A stretch of 38,202 nt of DNA from Myxococcota bacterium (GCA_023150835.1 JAKLKB010000073.1:1-38202); one strand, 5' to 3'; shown: positions 8,100 through 17,134, counted from the stretch's first letter. Notes: generated from the sequence alone by a model not told the origin. Numbers and translations are program-made.

Positions 8100-9506
8100 T
8101 CAACGTGATGTGTGTGTGTGTGTGGCGGGTAGATGGGGAGTTTGTGCAGCGAGAGTGGGGGCGTATCCGAGGTAAGAGTGGGGTGTGAGAGCGCAGAGTT
8201 GTTGTTTTTCGTGGGGAGGGAGGGGGAGGGTGTCGAGGAAGGCGTGGAGTGCTTGGGGGGTGAGAGATTGGCCGCGAGTGAGGGCTTTGAGTTGTTCGTA
8301 GGGCGCGTCGAGTTGGAGGCGGCGCATGACGGTTTGGATGGCTTCGGCGAGGACTTCCCAAGATTGGTCGAGGTCTTGTTGGAGGCGGTGCGGGTGGGGT
8401 TCGATCTTAGAGAGTCCTTTTTGGAGGGAGGAAAGGGCGATCAGGGAGTGGGCAAAGGCCGTGCCGCAGTTGCGCAGCGCGGTGGAGTCGGTCAGATCGC
8501 GTTGCCATCGGGAGATCGGGAGTTTTTGTGCGAGGTGTTCGAGCAGGGCGTTGGCGATGCCGAGATTGCCTTCGGCATTTTCAAATTCGATGGGGTTGAC
8601 TTTGTGCGGCATGGTGGAGGAGCCGACTTCGCCTTGGATAGGGCGTTGTCGAAGATATCCAAGAGAGATGTACCCCCAGAAATCACGGGCAAGATCGATG
8701 AGGATGGTGTGGCATCGTGCGATGGCATGGAAGAGTTCAGCGATCCAGTCGTGGGGTTCGATCTGTGTGGTGTAGGGATTCCAAGCCAATCCAAGAGAGT
8801 GGACGAAGGTTTGGGCGATCTGTGTCCAGTCGACGTGTGGATAAGCGACATGGTGGGCGTTGTAGTTGCCGACGGCACCGTTGATCTTGCCGAATACAGG
8901 GGATTCGTGGATGCGTTGATAAGCCTGTTGGAGGCGGACGGCAAAGTTGGCGATCTCTTTGCCGAGGGTGGTGGGGGAGGCGGTTTGTCCGTGTGTGCGG
9001 GAAAGCATGGGGAGAGCGGCGTGTTGGTGGGCGAGTTCGGTGAGTGTGTGATGGAGCGTGCGGAGGTGAGGGAGAAGGACGGTATCTCGGGCTTTGCGAA
9101 GCATCAGGGCGTAGGAGAGGTTGTTGATATCTTCGGAGGTGCAGGCAAAGTGCAAAAATTCTTGATGTGTGTGGAGGGTGGGATGCGTGTGGAAGCGTTC
9201 TTTGAGGAAGTATTCGACGGCTTTGACGTCGTGGTTGATGGTTTTTTCGATCTGCTTGATGCGAAGGGCGTCTTGTGCAGAAAAGTTGTGCAAGATATCT
9301 TCGAGGAAGGTGTTTTCTACATCGGAAAGAGGCGGTATTTCGGGGATATTCGGGTGTTGGGAGAGAGCCTGAAACCAGCGGATCTCGATCCATACGCGGT
9401 GGTGGATCAAGCCGTATTCGCTGAGGAGCAAGCGCAGAGGCTGTGTTTTTTCGGCATAACGTCCGTCGATCGGGGAAAGGGCGAAGAGTTGGGCGTCTTG
9501 GTTCAC
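8100..9506 (-). CDS. purB: Adenylosuccinate lyase
   Basis: 468 residues. It starts at GTG 9506, preceded by AAGGAG that overlaps the stop of the upstream gene. It belongs to the fumarase/aspartase superfamily. The signature GSSTMPHKVNP is at about residues 293-304, and the catalytic region is supported by TSEDINNLSYAL and SRTHGQTASPTTLGKE. The N-terminus (LFALSPIDGRYAEKT) is of the E. coli PurB type, and the length is close to that family (about 456). It cleaves adenylosuccinate and SAICAR, releasing fumarate, in purine synthesis. It is the last gene of a three-gene operon with gaps of only 9-10 bases. The C-terminal tail THTHTS is encoded by a (TG)8 tract. Confidence 0.97.
   Translation of the reverse strand: MNQDAQLFALSPIDGRYAEKTQPLRLLLSEYGLIHHRVWIEIRWFQALSQHPNIPEIPPLSDVENTFLEDILHNFSAQDALRIKQIEKTINHDVKAVEYFLKERFHTHPTLHTHQEFLHFACTSEDINNLSYALMLRKARDTVLLPHLRTLHHTLTELAHQHAALPMLSRTHGQTASPTTLGKEIANFAVRLQQAYQRIHESPVFGKINGAVGNYNAHHVAYPHVDWTQIAQTFVHSLGLAWNPYTTQIEPHDWIAELFHAIARCHTILIDLARDFWGYISLGYLRQRPIQGEVGSSTMPHKVNPIEFENAEGNLGIANALLEHLAQKLPISRWQRDLTDSTALRNCGTAFAHSLIALSSLQKGLSKIEPHPHRLQQDLDQSWEVLAEAIQTVMRRLQLDAPYEQLKALTRGQSLTPQALHAFLDTLPLPPHEKQQLCALTPHSYLGYAPTLAAQTPHLPATHTHTSR
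8109..8124. repeat. (TG)8 dinucleotide tract in the purB 3' end
   Basis: Eight TG units encode the Thr-His tail of PurB, three codons before its stop. A change in unit number would alter only the last residues. Confidence 0.85.
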
Positions 9507-9515
9507 GGCGTCTCC

Positions 9516-10076
9516 TTATTTTTCGGAGTCCTCGGGAGGGCTTGCAGCGAGGCGAGGGAGGGTGTGGCGCTGTGGAAAGCGAGGGTTGAATTCGAGGGCT
9601 TCCATGTCATGGATCTGGCCTTGGGTCAAGGAAAAACGCAGGGCTGTGCGCACGACGTGGTGGCCGTCATAACCTGCGGCACCCGGGTTGATCTGGAGGA
9701 TAGAGGGAAGCGTTGGATCTCGAACCACGCGGAGGATATGCGAGTGGCCGCAAACAAACAGCGCGGGTGGGTGAGTTTGTAGTTTTTGTCGGATATTCGG
9801 AGCATAGCGTTGGGGGTGGCCGCCGATATGTGTGATCCACACCGATACACCGTCACAATCGAAGAAAAGATCTTTGGGGTATTGTTGTCGGATGGCGAGA
9901 CCGTCGATGTTTCCGTACACAGCACACAAGGTTTTGTGTGCGGCGATCTGTTGTGCAACCTCGATCGAACCGATATCCCCGGCGTGCCAGATCTGATCGC
10001 GATCGGCGAACACGTCGAGGATCTGAGGATCGAGAGCGCCGTGAGTGTCCGAAAGAAGGCCGATACGTGTGGTCAT
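9516..10076 (-). CDS. YfcE/MJ0936-like metallophosphoesterase
   Basis: 186 residues from ATG 10076. An N-terminally longer frame exists but reads antisense-like, low-complexity sequence across the preceding gene. Calcineurin-like phosphoesterase metal ligands are visible in order: D10 and H12 (LLSDTHG), the Asp of WHAGDIGS, the Asn of VYGNIDG, H of HIGGHP, and GHSH. The closing NPGAAGYDGHH takes the place of the common NPGS motif. The family hydrolyses phosphodiesters with two metal ions in the cytoplasm, and the substrate is not evident. It sits between the lipoprotein gene (10-base gap) and purB (9-base gap), so it is probably co-transcribed. No strong ribosome-binding site precedes it, which suggests translational coupling. 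Confidence 0.9.
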   Translation of the reverse strand: MTTRIGLLSDTHGALDPQILDVFADRDQIWHAGDIGSIEVAQQIAAHKTLCAVYGNIDGLAIRQQYPKDLFFDCDGVSVWITHIGGHPQRYAPNIRQKLQTHPPALFVCGHSHILRVVRDPTLPSILQINPGAAGYDGHHVVRTALRFSLTQGQIHDMEALEFNPRFPQRHTLPRLAASPPEDSEK

Positions 10077-10086
10077 GGCTTGTTTG

Positions 10087-10845
10087 TTAGTTGCAGATGC
10101 GTCCGCCGCTATTTCCTGCGGCTCCGTCGCAGTCCCAATCTTGGTCATCGCAGCGTTCGCTTTGAGGGGTGATGGCTCCGATGCAGGCTCCCCAAACGCC
10201 GTTGGTGCAGGTTTGTTGTCCAAGTTTGCATCGACCGAAGCATCGGCGGGAATGGACGGAGCATCCGTTGGTTTCGGGCGGATAACAGGGGAGTGTTTGA
10301 CCTTGGGAGCAGGAAGTGTTGGGATCGCGGGGACTATCGGGGAGGGTTTGGGGTTCGGGAGTGGGTTCGGGGAGACGTTCGATGTGTTTGCGTTCGAGTT
10401 CGTCGCTGCCATCGGGGAGAGCGTCAGGGAGAGCGTGTTCGTGGTGGAGGTCGAAGGGAGGTTCGGTGTTGTTCTCGCGGCCTTGGGAGGATTCTTCGGA
10501 GAGGCGAGGAGAATCGGTGGATTTTTCGATGGGAAGGCCCGCGTCGACATCGTTGTCGTCGGGAGATGCGGTGCTTGCGTCAGAGAGGAACCGAGGTTCG
10601 CGGTGGTTTGGGGTGCAGATCGGCTCGCCATCCAGATCGTTGGAACAGACGGCGTCGGCTGTTGCGAGTGAGTAGCAAAGAGAGCGGATGCAAACGGCGG
10701 GCTGTGCGCAGTCTTGGTTTGTGGCGCAAAAGAAGCGTTCTTTGGGAGGGGCGGTGGGAGGGAGCGTGCAGGCTTGGAATCCAAAAGCCGCGCAAGAAGA
10801 GAGTAAGAAACAAGCAAAAAGCAGATGTGTGGGTGGATTCCTCAT
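10087..10845 (-). CDS. Cys-rich lipoprotein with a MopE-like DxDxDG tail
   Basis: 252 residues from ATG 10845. The leader ends in a lipobox (FLLSSC), so it is probably lipid-anchored. The N-terminal part has Cys motifs (CATNQDCAQPAVCIRSLC) like those of the Cys-rich protein at 24941. A long acidic Pro/Ser/Asp-rich linker follows, about residues 75-175. The C-terminus (CFGRCKLGQQTCTNG...CDDQDWDCDG) matches the DNDCDG-type metal-binding motif common in predicted secreted proteins of myxobacteria. The function is unknown, with surface display or metal binding most likely. It is the first gene of the operon with the phosphoesterase and purB, an odd association of a surface lipoprotein with purine synthesis. 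It is divergent from the GGDEF-EAL gene. Confidence 0.75.
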   Translation of the reverse strand: MRNPPTHLLFACFLLSSCAAFGFQACTLPPTAPPKERFFCATNQDCAQPAVCIRSLCYSLATADAVCSNDLDGEPICTPNHREPRFLSDASTASPDDNDVDAGLPIEKSTDSPRLSEESSQGRENNTEPPFDLHHEHALPDALPDGSDELERKHIERLPEPTPEPQTLPDSPRDPNTSCSQGQTLPCYPPETNGCSVHSRRCFGRCKLGQQTCTNGVWGACIGAITPQSERCDDQDWDCDGAAGNSGGRICN

Positions 10846-11073
10846 GATGAAAATCCCCGAAGTGTCGGTGTGAAATGATGCGTTGTGCCAAGGTTTCTTT
10901 TCGTTCGAAGTTTCTTCTGCATGGAGGAGAAAGTGTAGGGCGCGGAGGGTCGGAAGACAAGCAAAGGGAGAAAAGTTTTCTTGTGCGGTGGTTGCGGGCA
11001 GGAGAGGGATGGGGTACAAGGTGGGAGCGGTGGGGGGGGTTGGTAGCGAACGTGCCTTGTAGGAGCGAATTGG

Positions 11074-13404
11074 ATGAGCGAAGAGGCCGTGCGGCGTGCA
11101 AATTCTGAAGAAGAAGACAGCTTGCGGGTTGCGCTGGTGGAGCAATATCGGCGCGAGCGTTCGAAGATGTACGGCCAGTTGTTTAGCAAGTTGGCGTGGT
11201 TGTTGTTGTTTTTTTTGATTGTTGGGCAAGGGACGCGCTGGTTGTATGGTGTGGGGGCGTGGTGGCAGAGCGCTTTTTCTTTTTTTGCGATGGGTTATAT
11301 GCTGAGCGTGAGCCTGTTTGGCGGGCGGATACGGGATCGTCTGATGTCTGCGATGCCGTACGTGTTTGGCATGGTGCTGATCCTCTCGTGGGGAGCGCTT
11401 GTTTGGGGGCCGCCGCGAACGAGCGTGCGCGACGTGATGTCGTTGTTGACAACGATGACGGCGATGACTTCGGTGTTTGTGCTGTTGTTCCTATCTTCGC
11501 AACACAAGCGTGCGTTGCGGGATGGTTTGATCTTTTTGTTGTGCGTGGTGCTGTTGGCGGTGCTTTCGCCGAGCGGCACAGGGTTAAAGGGGGTCGAGTA
11601 CCGCCATTTTGGTTTGGCGATGTTTTTTGGTTTTTTGCCGACGGTGTTGTTGTTGTTTTTCTTGTCACGGCTTTCTTTTCGATTGCAAGAGATGATCGGT
11701 GTTCGAGAGTATCAGTACAAGACTTTATTACAGTACGCATCTGACTTGGTGATTGTTTTGGATGAAGAAGGACGGATCCGTTATGAGAGTCCAGCGGCAC
11801 TTCGGATCTTGGGGTACACCGCAGAAGAGCGGGTCAATCATCGGATGTTGGAGGATGTGCATCCAGACGATCAAGAGCGGATTCGTGCGATCTATCGGGC
11901 GTTGTTGTCACGTCCCGGGCACATCGCGACGCAGGAGGCGCGGCTGCGCCATCGCGGCGGGCATTGGTTGGAGGTGGAGTGCATCGCGGAGAATCTGTTT
12001 GCAGATCCGAAGATTCGGGGGATGTTGGTGAATGTACGGGACATTACGTTGCGCAAGCAGCAAGAGAGCCGTGCAGAGTATTTGTCGCGGCATGATACGT
12101 TGACATCACTACCCAATCGGCAGACTTTTTTACAACATCTGGGGGAAGCGTTGGATGCGGCGTCAGCGGAGGGAGAGCGGCTGGCGTTGTTGCTGGTGGA
12201 TCTGGATCGGTTTAAGGCGATCAATGAGACGTATGGTCCGCGTTGTGGGGATATCTTGTTGCAGGAAGTGGCGCGTCGATTGCGGCGGATGGTGGGGGAA
12301 GAGGCGATGTTGTCGCGATTGAGCGGCGATGAATTTGTGTTGATGCTGCGGGGGCCTTGGCAACAAGAAGAGATCACAGCGTTGGTGCAACGGATCTTGG
12401 TGGGGTTGAGTGAGCCGTATGCGTTGCAAAACAACCATGTGCGGATCACAGCGAGCATCGGGATCGCGTTTTCGCCCGAAGATGGGCGTCGTCCAGAGCA
12501 ATTGCTGTTGTACGTCGATCAGGCGATGTTGGAGGCGAAGAAGGGGGAGCGTGGGTATCAGTTTTTTTCTAGCGAGATTCGGCGTCAATTAAGCGAGCGG
12601 ATCTTGTTGGAAGTGGAGTTGCAGCAGGCGATCGAGCGTCGAGAGTTTGTGTTGTATTATCAGCCGCGAGTGGAATTATCGACGGGCCGCTTGCAGAGTT
12701 TGGAGGCGTTGGTGCGCTGGCAGCATCCGACGAGGGGGCTGTTGCCGCCGGGGGTATTTATTCCTCTCGCCGAAGAGACGGGGCTGATCCATGCGTTGGG
12801 GGATCAGATCTTGGAGATTGCGTGTGGACAATTGCGGTCGTGGGAAGAGGGCGGGTATGCGATGCGGGTGGCGGTGAACTTGTCGGCGCGGCAGCTTCAA
12901 GATGTGGCGCTTGTCGAGCGGATCTTGCGGACGATGGAGCGTTATGGTGTTTTGGGGGGGGCTTTGGAGTTGGAGATCACGGAGTCTGCGGCGATGTTGA
13001 ACATCGACGAGACGGCGATCACGCTTCGTCATTTGAAAGAGGCGGGGATCGCGTTGTCGATCGACGATTTCGGTACGGCGTATTCTTCGCTGAATTATCT
13101 CAAGCGTTTGCCTGTGGATCATTTGAAGATCGATCGTTCTTTTGTGCGGGATCTGGGGCAATCACCGCTGCAATCGCCGCAAGATGTGGCGATCATCAAG
13201 GCGATCGTCGCGATCTCGAAAAGCCTTGGTCTTTCGGTGATCGCGGAAGGTATCGAGTACGAAGAACAAGCGCAGTTTTTGTTGCAACTGCATTGTGATA
13301 CAGGCCAAGGTTTTTTCTTTGGCCAACCATTGTCTTGCGTCGAAGTCGAGCTACTCTTTGACCGCAGCGGCTTGTGGAAGGTGCCTCGGTTGGATCTGCA
13401 ATAG
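11074..13404 (+). CDS. Membrane PAS-GGDEF-EAL cyclic-di-GMP enzyme
   Basis: 776 residues, with AGGAG eight bases before the ATG. Six predicted membrane helices span about 35-205. A PAS domain follows at about 215-328 (YASDLVIVLDEEGRI... VRDITLRKQQ). The GGDEF domain spans about 335-500, and its signature reads SGDEF at about 416, a variant often still active. No RxxD inhibitory site precedes it. The EAL domain spans about 510-765 with EALVRW (542), NLSARQL, ELEITES, DDFGTAYSSL (663), KIDRSF and AEGIE, all residues expected of an active phosphodiesterase. It should tune cyclic-di-GMP at the membrane in response to a signal sensed by the PAS or membrane part. A Ser/Thr kinase gene follows 63 bases downstream on the same strand. 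Confidence 0.95.
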   Translation: MSEEAVRRANSEEEDSLRVALVEQYRRERSKMYGQLFSKLAWLLLFFLIVGQGTRWLYGVGAWWQSAFSFFAMGYMLSVSLFGGRIRDRLMSAMPYVFGMVLILSWGALVWGPPRTSVRDVMSLLTTMTAMTSVFVLLFLSSQHKRALRDGLIFLLCVVLLAVLSPSGTGLKGVEYRHFGLAMFFGFLPTVLLLFFLSRLSFRLQEMIGVREYQYKTLLQYASDLVIVLDEEGRIRYESPAALRILGYTAEERVNHRMLEDVHPDDQERIRAIYRALLSRPGHIATQEARLRHRGGHWLEVECIAENLFADPKIRGMLVNVRDITLRKQQESRAEYLSRHDTLTSLPNRQTFLQHLGEALDAASAEGERLALLLVDLDRFKAINETYGPRCGDILLQEVARRLRRMVGEEAMLSRLSGDEFVLMLRGPWQQEEITALVQRILVGLSEPYALQNNHVRITASIGIAFSPEDGRRPEQLLLYVDQAMLEAKKGERGYQFFSSEIRRQLSERILLEVELQQAIERREFVLYYQPRVELSTGRLQSLEALVRWQHPTRGLLPPGVFIPLAEETGLIHALGDQILEIACGQLRSWEEGGYAMRVAVNLSARQLQDVALVERILRTMERYGVLGGALELEITESAAMLNIDETAITLRHLKEAGIALSIDDFGTAYSSLNYLKRLPVDHLKIDRSFVRDLGQSPLQSPQDVAIIKAIVAISKSLGLSVIAEGIEYEEQAQFLLQLHCDTGQGFFFGQPLSCVEVELLFDRSGLWKVPRLDLQ

Positions 13405-13467
13405 GATCCGTTCCAAAGAACATCGCTTGGAGGGGAAACCGACGCATCCTTGAGAGAGGAGGCTTGT

Positions 13468-15462
13468 GTGGGTGAGATCGCGTATTTGGCGGATGTCTCG
13501 ATGTTAACGACGCTGTCTACGGACGAGGCGATGGAGACGTTGGCGCAACGGTTTGAGGCGTTGGGGATCGCGTGGGGGGAGGTGAAGGCCAACGAGAAAG
13601 GGACGTTGTTTGCGGTTCCGGCTTCGGAGGACGTGCATTGGCTCAGGTCTTTGCCTGCGCTGTCTTTGGTGGAGGAGAAAAAGATCGAGGGGAGGGCGAG
13701 CGGTGGGGTGACGGATCTGGTGGTGGGTGAGATCCTTGGGGAAGGAGGGATGGGTGTGGTGCGGAGCGCGTTGCAAGTGCCGCTGCATCGGGAAGTTGCG
13801 GTCAAGCGGTTGCGGGTCGAGAAGAACAGTCGCGCAGAGATCTTGTCGTTGTTGCGGGAGGCTTGGGTGACGGGGATGCTGGAGCATCCGAATATCGTGC
13901 CGGTGTATGCGTTGGGGCGTGACGCAGAGGATCGACCGATCTTTGTGATGAAGCGGATCGGTGGGGTGCCTTGGCAAGATCTGATGTTTTCGCCCGAGCA
14001 TCCGTATCGGATCCAAGACAAGCGATCGTCTTTGTTGTGGAACCTTGATGTGTTGATGCAGGTTTGCCGTTCGGTGCATTTTGCCCACAGCAAGGGGATC
14101 TTGCATCGTGATATCAAGCCGTCGAATGTGATGATCGGCGAGTTCGGCGAGGTGTATTTGTTGGATTGGGGGATCGCGTTGGCGTTGTCGCCGCATCCAT
14201 CGTTGCCTTTGCCCTTGGCAGCGGAGGTTGCGCGTTTGGAAGGGACACCCGCTTACATGGCTCCAGAGATGGCGGCGGTGCATGGCGAACGGATCGGGGT
14301 CCAGACGGATGTGTACCTTTTGGGGGGTGTCTTGCACGAGATCTTGACAGGGAAGCCACCGCATCAAGGACCGACGTTGTTGGCGGTTCTTGCAGACGCG
14401 ATGATCTCTGCACCGCACACCTACGCATCGGATATCCCAGAGTCCTTGGTGGCGATCTGCCATCGTGCGATGAACGCGGATCCAGCGGCGCGCTTTGAAA
14501 GTGTCGAGGCTTTTCGGTGTGCGATTGCAGATTTTTTACAGCAAAAAAACTCCATTGATCTGACCGAAGAAGCCAAAAAAGAGCTACAAGATCTTCAAGA
14601 AAAGATGGAGAGCGAAAAAGAGAAAACGGATCTGCGTTCCTTGTTTTTTCGTCTGGGCGAGTTGCGTTTTGGTTTTCATCAGGCGTTGCATTTGTGGCCC
14701 GAAAACCGAGACGCGGCAGAAGGTCTGCGAGCGTGTATGGTGTTGACTTGCCAAGTGATGATCGCAGACGCTTATCTCGAGGCTGCCGAGCAGCTGTTTC
14801 GGGAGATCGAGCAGCCTCCCGAAAGTTTGCGTGCGGCGTTGGAAGCACTTCGCGAACAAAAAGAGCAACAAGAGAAGCATCGAAGGCGGCTTGAGTTGGA
14901 TACAGACAGCACCGTTGGGAGGCGTACACGTCGTTTTATTGTGACGGTGATGGCGATCTTTTTTATTCCGTTTTGGTTGTCTTTTGGTCAGACCTTTGCT
15001 CTTTTTTCTTTTCAATACACAACGTATTTTTCGTTGGCGGTGGGGGAGATCGTATTTTTTGGAGCTTTTTCGGTGTGGGCGCGGGACACGATGACCCGCA
15101 ATGCGATCAATCGGCGTGTGTTGCTCGCGATCTGGTTGTTTGTGTTGTCGGGTACGCTGTGGTTTGTGTATGCGTGGTTTTTTCGGCTGCCGATGGAGCA
15201 GACGTTGGCGGTTCATTTGCTGTTGCAGTCGTCGATCTTTGGGGTGTTGGCGCTGTTAACGGATTTGGCGCTGTTGTGGAGTGTTGGGGTGGGGGCGTTG
15301 TGTTTTGTGGGGGTGATGTTGTGGCCGCGTTGGGTCTATGAATGGATGGCGTTGTCGTTGGGGGCGGGGTTGTTGCAAGCGGCGTATGTGTGGAAACCGA
15401 AGGGGCCGCTGTCTCGGATCGAGCAATTTTTAGAACGATGGCGTGCGTATTTTTCGTGTTAA
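13468..15462 (+). CDS. Ser/Thr protein kinase with C-terminal membrane domain
   Basis: 664 residues from GTG 13468, which has GAGGAGG five bases upstream. An in-frame TTG at 13450 is less likely. Kinase motifs: Gly loop GEGGMGVV (about 90), Lys in VAVKRL (about 112), HRDIKPSN (about 212), DWG in place of DFG (about 232), and YMAPEM (about 264). DWG occurs in other bacterial PknB-like kinases and need not mean inactivity. A helical, partly coiled segment (about 350-480) leads to about six membrane helices (about 490-650). Unlike PknB, the kinase domain is N-terminal and the sensor is a C-terminal membrane bundle without an obvious extracytoplasmic domain. It is probably co-transcribed with the cyclic-di-GMP enzyme upstream. 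Its stop codon overlaps the target duplication of the insertion at 15471. Confidence 0.93.
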   Translation: MGEIAYLADVSMLTTLSTDEAMETLAQRFEALGIAWGEVKANEKGTLFAVPASEDVHWLRSLPALSLVEEKKIEGRASGGVTDLVVGEILGEGGMGVVRSALQVPLHREVAVKRLRVEKNSRAEILSLLREAWVTGMLEHPNIVPVYALGRDAEDRPIFVMKRIGGVPWQDLMFSPEHPYRIQDKRSSLLWNLDVLMQVCRSVHFAHSKGILHRDIKPSNVMIGEFGEVYLLDWGIALALSPHPSLPLPLAAEVARLEGTPAYMAPEMAAVHGERIGVQTDVYLLGGVLHEILTGKPPHQGPTLLAVLADAMISAPHTYASDIPESLVAICHRAMNADPAARFESVEAFRCAIADFLQQKNSIDLTEEAKKELQDLQEKMESEKEKTDLRSLFFRLGELRFGFHQALHLWPENRDAAEGLRACMVLTCQVMIADAYLEAAEQLFREIEQPPESLRAALEALREQKEQQEKHRRRLELDTDSTVGRRTRRFIVTVMAIFFIPFWLSFGQTFALFSFQYTTYFSLAVGEIVFFGAFSVWARDTMTRNAINRRVLLAIWLFVLSGTLWFVYAWFFRLPMEQTLAVHLLLQSSIFGVLALLTDLALLWSVGVGALCFVGVMLWPRWVYEWMALSLGAGLLQAAYVWKPKGPLSRIEQFLERWRAYFSC

Positions 15463-15644
15463 TGAGAGCAGGAGTTACGCAGTTGCCAAAAAAGCCGTGT
15501 TCGCGGAGGTTCAAGCGGCTGTGCTGTTGGTTTGAAACACCATCGTTCGCCCCGCCAACACGGGGTCAAGGGGCGATAGTCCCTTGCGGGGTGTGGGGTG
15601 GCACCCCACAAACAGCAACCAACTGCGTAAGTCTTATGAGAGCA
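15462..15644. mobile_element. MITE-like element, 165 bp, with 9-bp target duplication
   Basis: Direct repeats ATGAGAGCA at 15462-15470 and 15636-15644 flank an element at 15471-15635. Its ends are inverted: GGAGTTACGCAGTTG on the left and, as reverse complement on the right, AAGACTTACGCAGTTG. Inside is an 8-bp hairpin TGTGGGGT-GGC-ACCCCACA. It has no coding capacity. Other copies or fragments lie at 131-275, 6740-6770, 7020-7155, 7735-7770 and 34905-35056. It inserted directly at the stop codon of the kinase gene. Confidence 0.75.
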
Positions 15645-15658
15645 AAGGTAGGTTGTGT

Positions 15659-17134
15659 TTAGGGGTTGTTTGCGGGGGCGACGGCGACCATGCCCCAAGA
15701 GCCGGCACCGAGAGCGACTTCCATTTGAGCGGGGTTGACTTCGATCGATCCGCCTTTGACGAGGGGATCGCCGACGATGTAGTTGCCTTCGGGGGTGCGG
15801 CCAAGGACGGTGACAAAGTGGCCGCCGGGATCGCGAGAGTTGAGGTAGTTTCCGTTGGCTTTTTGTTCTGCGCCCCAAGCGTCCCAGACTTTGTTGGTTC
15901 CGAGGATGACGGGCATTCCTTGTTGGAGGGCGTTGTCGATATTGGAGAGGGCTTGGACGGGGTCGCGTGTGACGGGAAGGTCGATGCCTTGGGCTCCATA
16001 GGCAGTCAGTCCATTTTTGAGGGTGGCAAAGCCCATGGTGTTGGAGGTGGTGGTGTCGTGGCCGTACATGGAATCGCGCATGGCGTCGATGGCGCTGTGA
16101 GCGGTTTCAGGGGTGGGTTGTTGGGTAAGGCCGAGGGTGTTGAGTGCCATGAGGGCGGAGGTGGGGCCGCAATCGCTGTATCCGTAGGGGATATCACGAC
16201 TTCCTGCGGGATCGTTGTAGGCGGTGGGTCCCCATTGCGTCAGAAAAGATTGATTGGCTTGTTGTGTGGAGGTGGGGAGGGATTCGTTGATGGGAGGGGG
16301 AGGAGGGGTAAAGCTAGGGCCTTGGATCAAGCGTTGTTCGAGGGCTTGTGAGGTGGCTTGGTCGTAGATGCCGGTGACGGGGAGGTTATGTGCGCGCTGG
16401 AAGCGTCGGACACCGCCTTCGGTGCGAGGGCCAAAGTTTCCGGGACCGCTGTTCATATCGGCTTGGGTGAGATAGCCCGTGTCGACGAGGCTTTGTTGGA
16501 GTGCGCGGACATCTTCGCCGTGCGCTCCGCGTTCAAGCGGGGCAGCGGGAGCCACAGTGGTGGAGGGGGCAGGTTCGGTGGGCGGAGTGGGGGCCGTTTG
16601 GCTCATGGCTTGTGCGGTGGATTGGTCGTAGATACCGGTGGCAGGGAGGTTATTGGCGCGTTGGTAACTGCGCACAGCGGCTTCGGTGCGAGGCCCAAAG
16701 ATACCGGGGCCTGTGTTCATGTCGGCTTGGGTGAGGTGTCCTGTTTGGACGAGGTGGTTTTGGAGGTCGCGGACATCGCTGCTTTGAGCGCCACGTTGGA
16801 GCGGTGGAGCGGGGAGTTGTGGAGCGGTGGTGCTGTTTGAAGCGGTGGCTGCGGTGCTTGTTGTTGCGGCGGTGTGGGCTGTTGCGGCGGATCGAGTGGT
16901 GTCGTTTCCTTGTTTGACGAGGAAGTTTTGGATCAAGTTGCTGCCGAGGTTGTGCATACTGCCGAGGTTTTCGCGTGTGGTGCTATAAGAATTGGAAGAG
17001 GTTGAAGCGGGGGTTGTGGTGGAAGTATTGGTGTTTGTCGTGGAGGAAGCGCGGGGGGCGGTGGTGGTGCTTGCGGCTTTGGTGGGTGCGGGTGGTGCGG
17101 GTGCGGGTTGGGGCTTGTTTGATTGGATCTTCAT
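15659..17134 (-). CDS. Double peptidoglycan-binding domain protein with C39-like peptidase
   Basis: 491 residues, ATG preceded by AAAGGAG. Residues 1-110 are a Thr/Ser/Ala/Pro-rich low-complexity leader, without a recognisable Sec signal or lipobox. Two PG_binding_1-type repeats follow at about 112-182 and 205-272, each with a DVRxLQ, FGPRTE and YQRANNLP/FQRAHNLP pattern. A C39-like Cys peptidase closes the protein: Cys322 (YSDCGPTSALMAL), His439 (GGHFVTVLG) and Asp456 (VGDPLVKGG). The fold predicts cleavage of peptides bound to or part of the cell wall. How it leaves the cell is unclear, and a non-Sec route (contractile injection or phage-like lysis) is one possibility. It lies 200 bases downstream of the ATP-grasp/esterase cluster on the same strand. 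Confidence 0.8.
   Translation of the reverse strand: MKIQSNKPQPAPAPPAPTKAASTTTAPRASSTTNTNTSTTTPASTSSNSYSTTRENLGSMHNLGSNLIQNFLVKQGNDTTRSAATAHTAATTSTAATASNSTTAPQLPAPPLQRGAQSSDVRDLQNHLVQTGHLTQADMNTGPGIFGPRTEAAVRSYQRANNLPATGIYDQSTAQAMSQTAPTPPTEPAPSTTVAPAAPLERGAHGEDVRALQQSLVDTGYLTQADMNSGPGNFGPRTEGGVRRFQRAHNLPVTGIYDQATSQALEQRLIQGPSFTPPPPPINESLPTSTQQANQSFLTQWGPTAYNDPAGSRDIPYGYSDCGPTSALMALNTLGLTQQPTPETAHSAIDAMRDSMYGHDTTTSNTMGFATLKNGLTAYGAQGIDLPVTRDPVQALSNIDNALQQGMPVILGTNKVWDAWGAEQKANGNYLNSRDPGGHFVTVLGRTPEGNYIVGDPLVKGGSIEVNPAQMEVALGAGSWGMVAVAPANNP

Noticed and set aside
8133-9782. 549-codon plus-strand open frame opposite purB
   Set aside because: Antisense to purB and the phosphoesterase, both with clear catalytic motifs. 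The translation is Gly/Val/Glu-rich with no domain and arises from codon bias.
10077-10817. N-terminal extension of the phosphoesterase to 433 residues
   Set aside because: It overlaps the Cys-rich lipoprotein gene out of frame and is Pro/Ser/Thr low-complexity. The family starts at MTTRIGLLSDTHG.
13738-14290. Kinase inactive because DFG is DWG
   Set aside because: DWG is a frequent variant in bacterial PknB-like kinases, and the Lys, HRD and APE motifs are all present.
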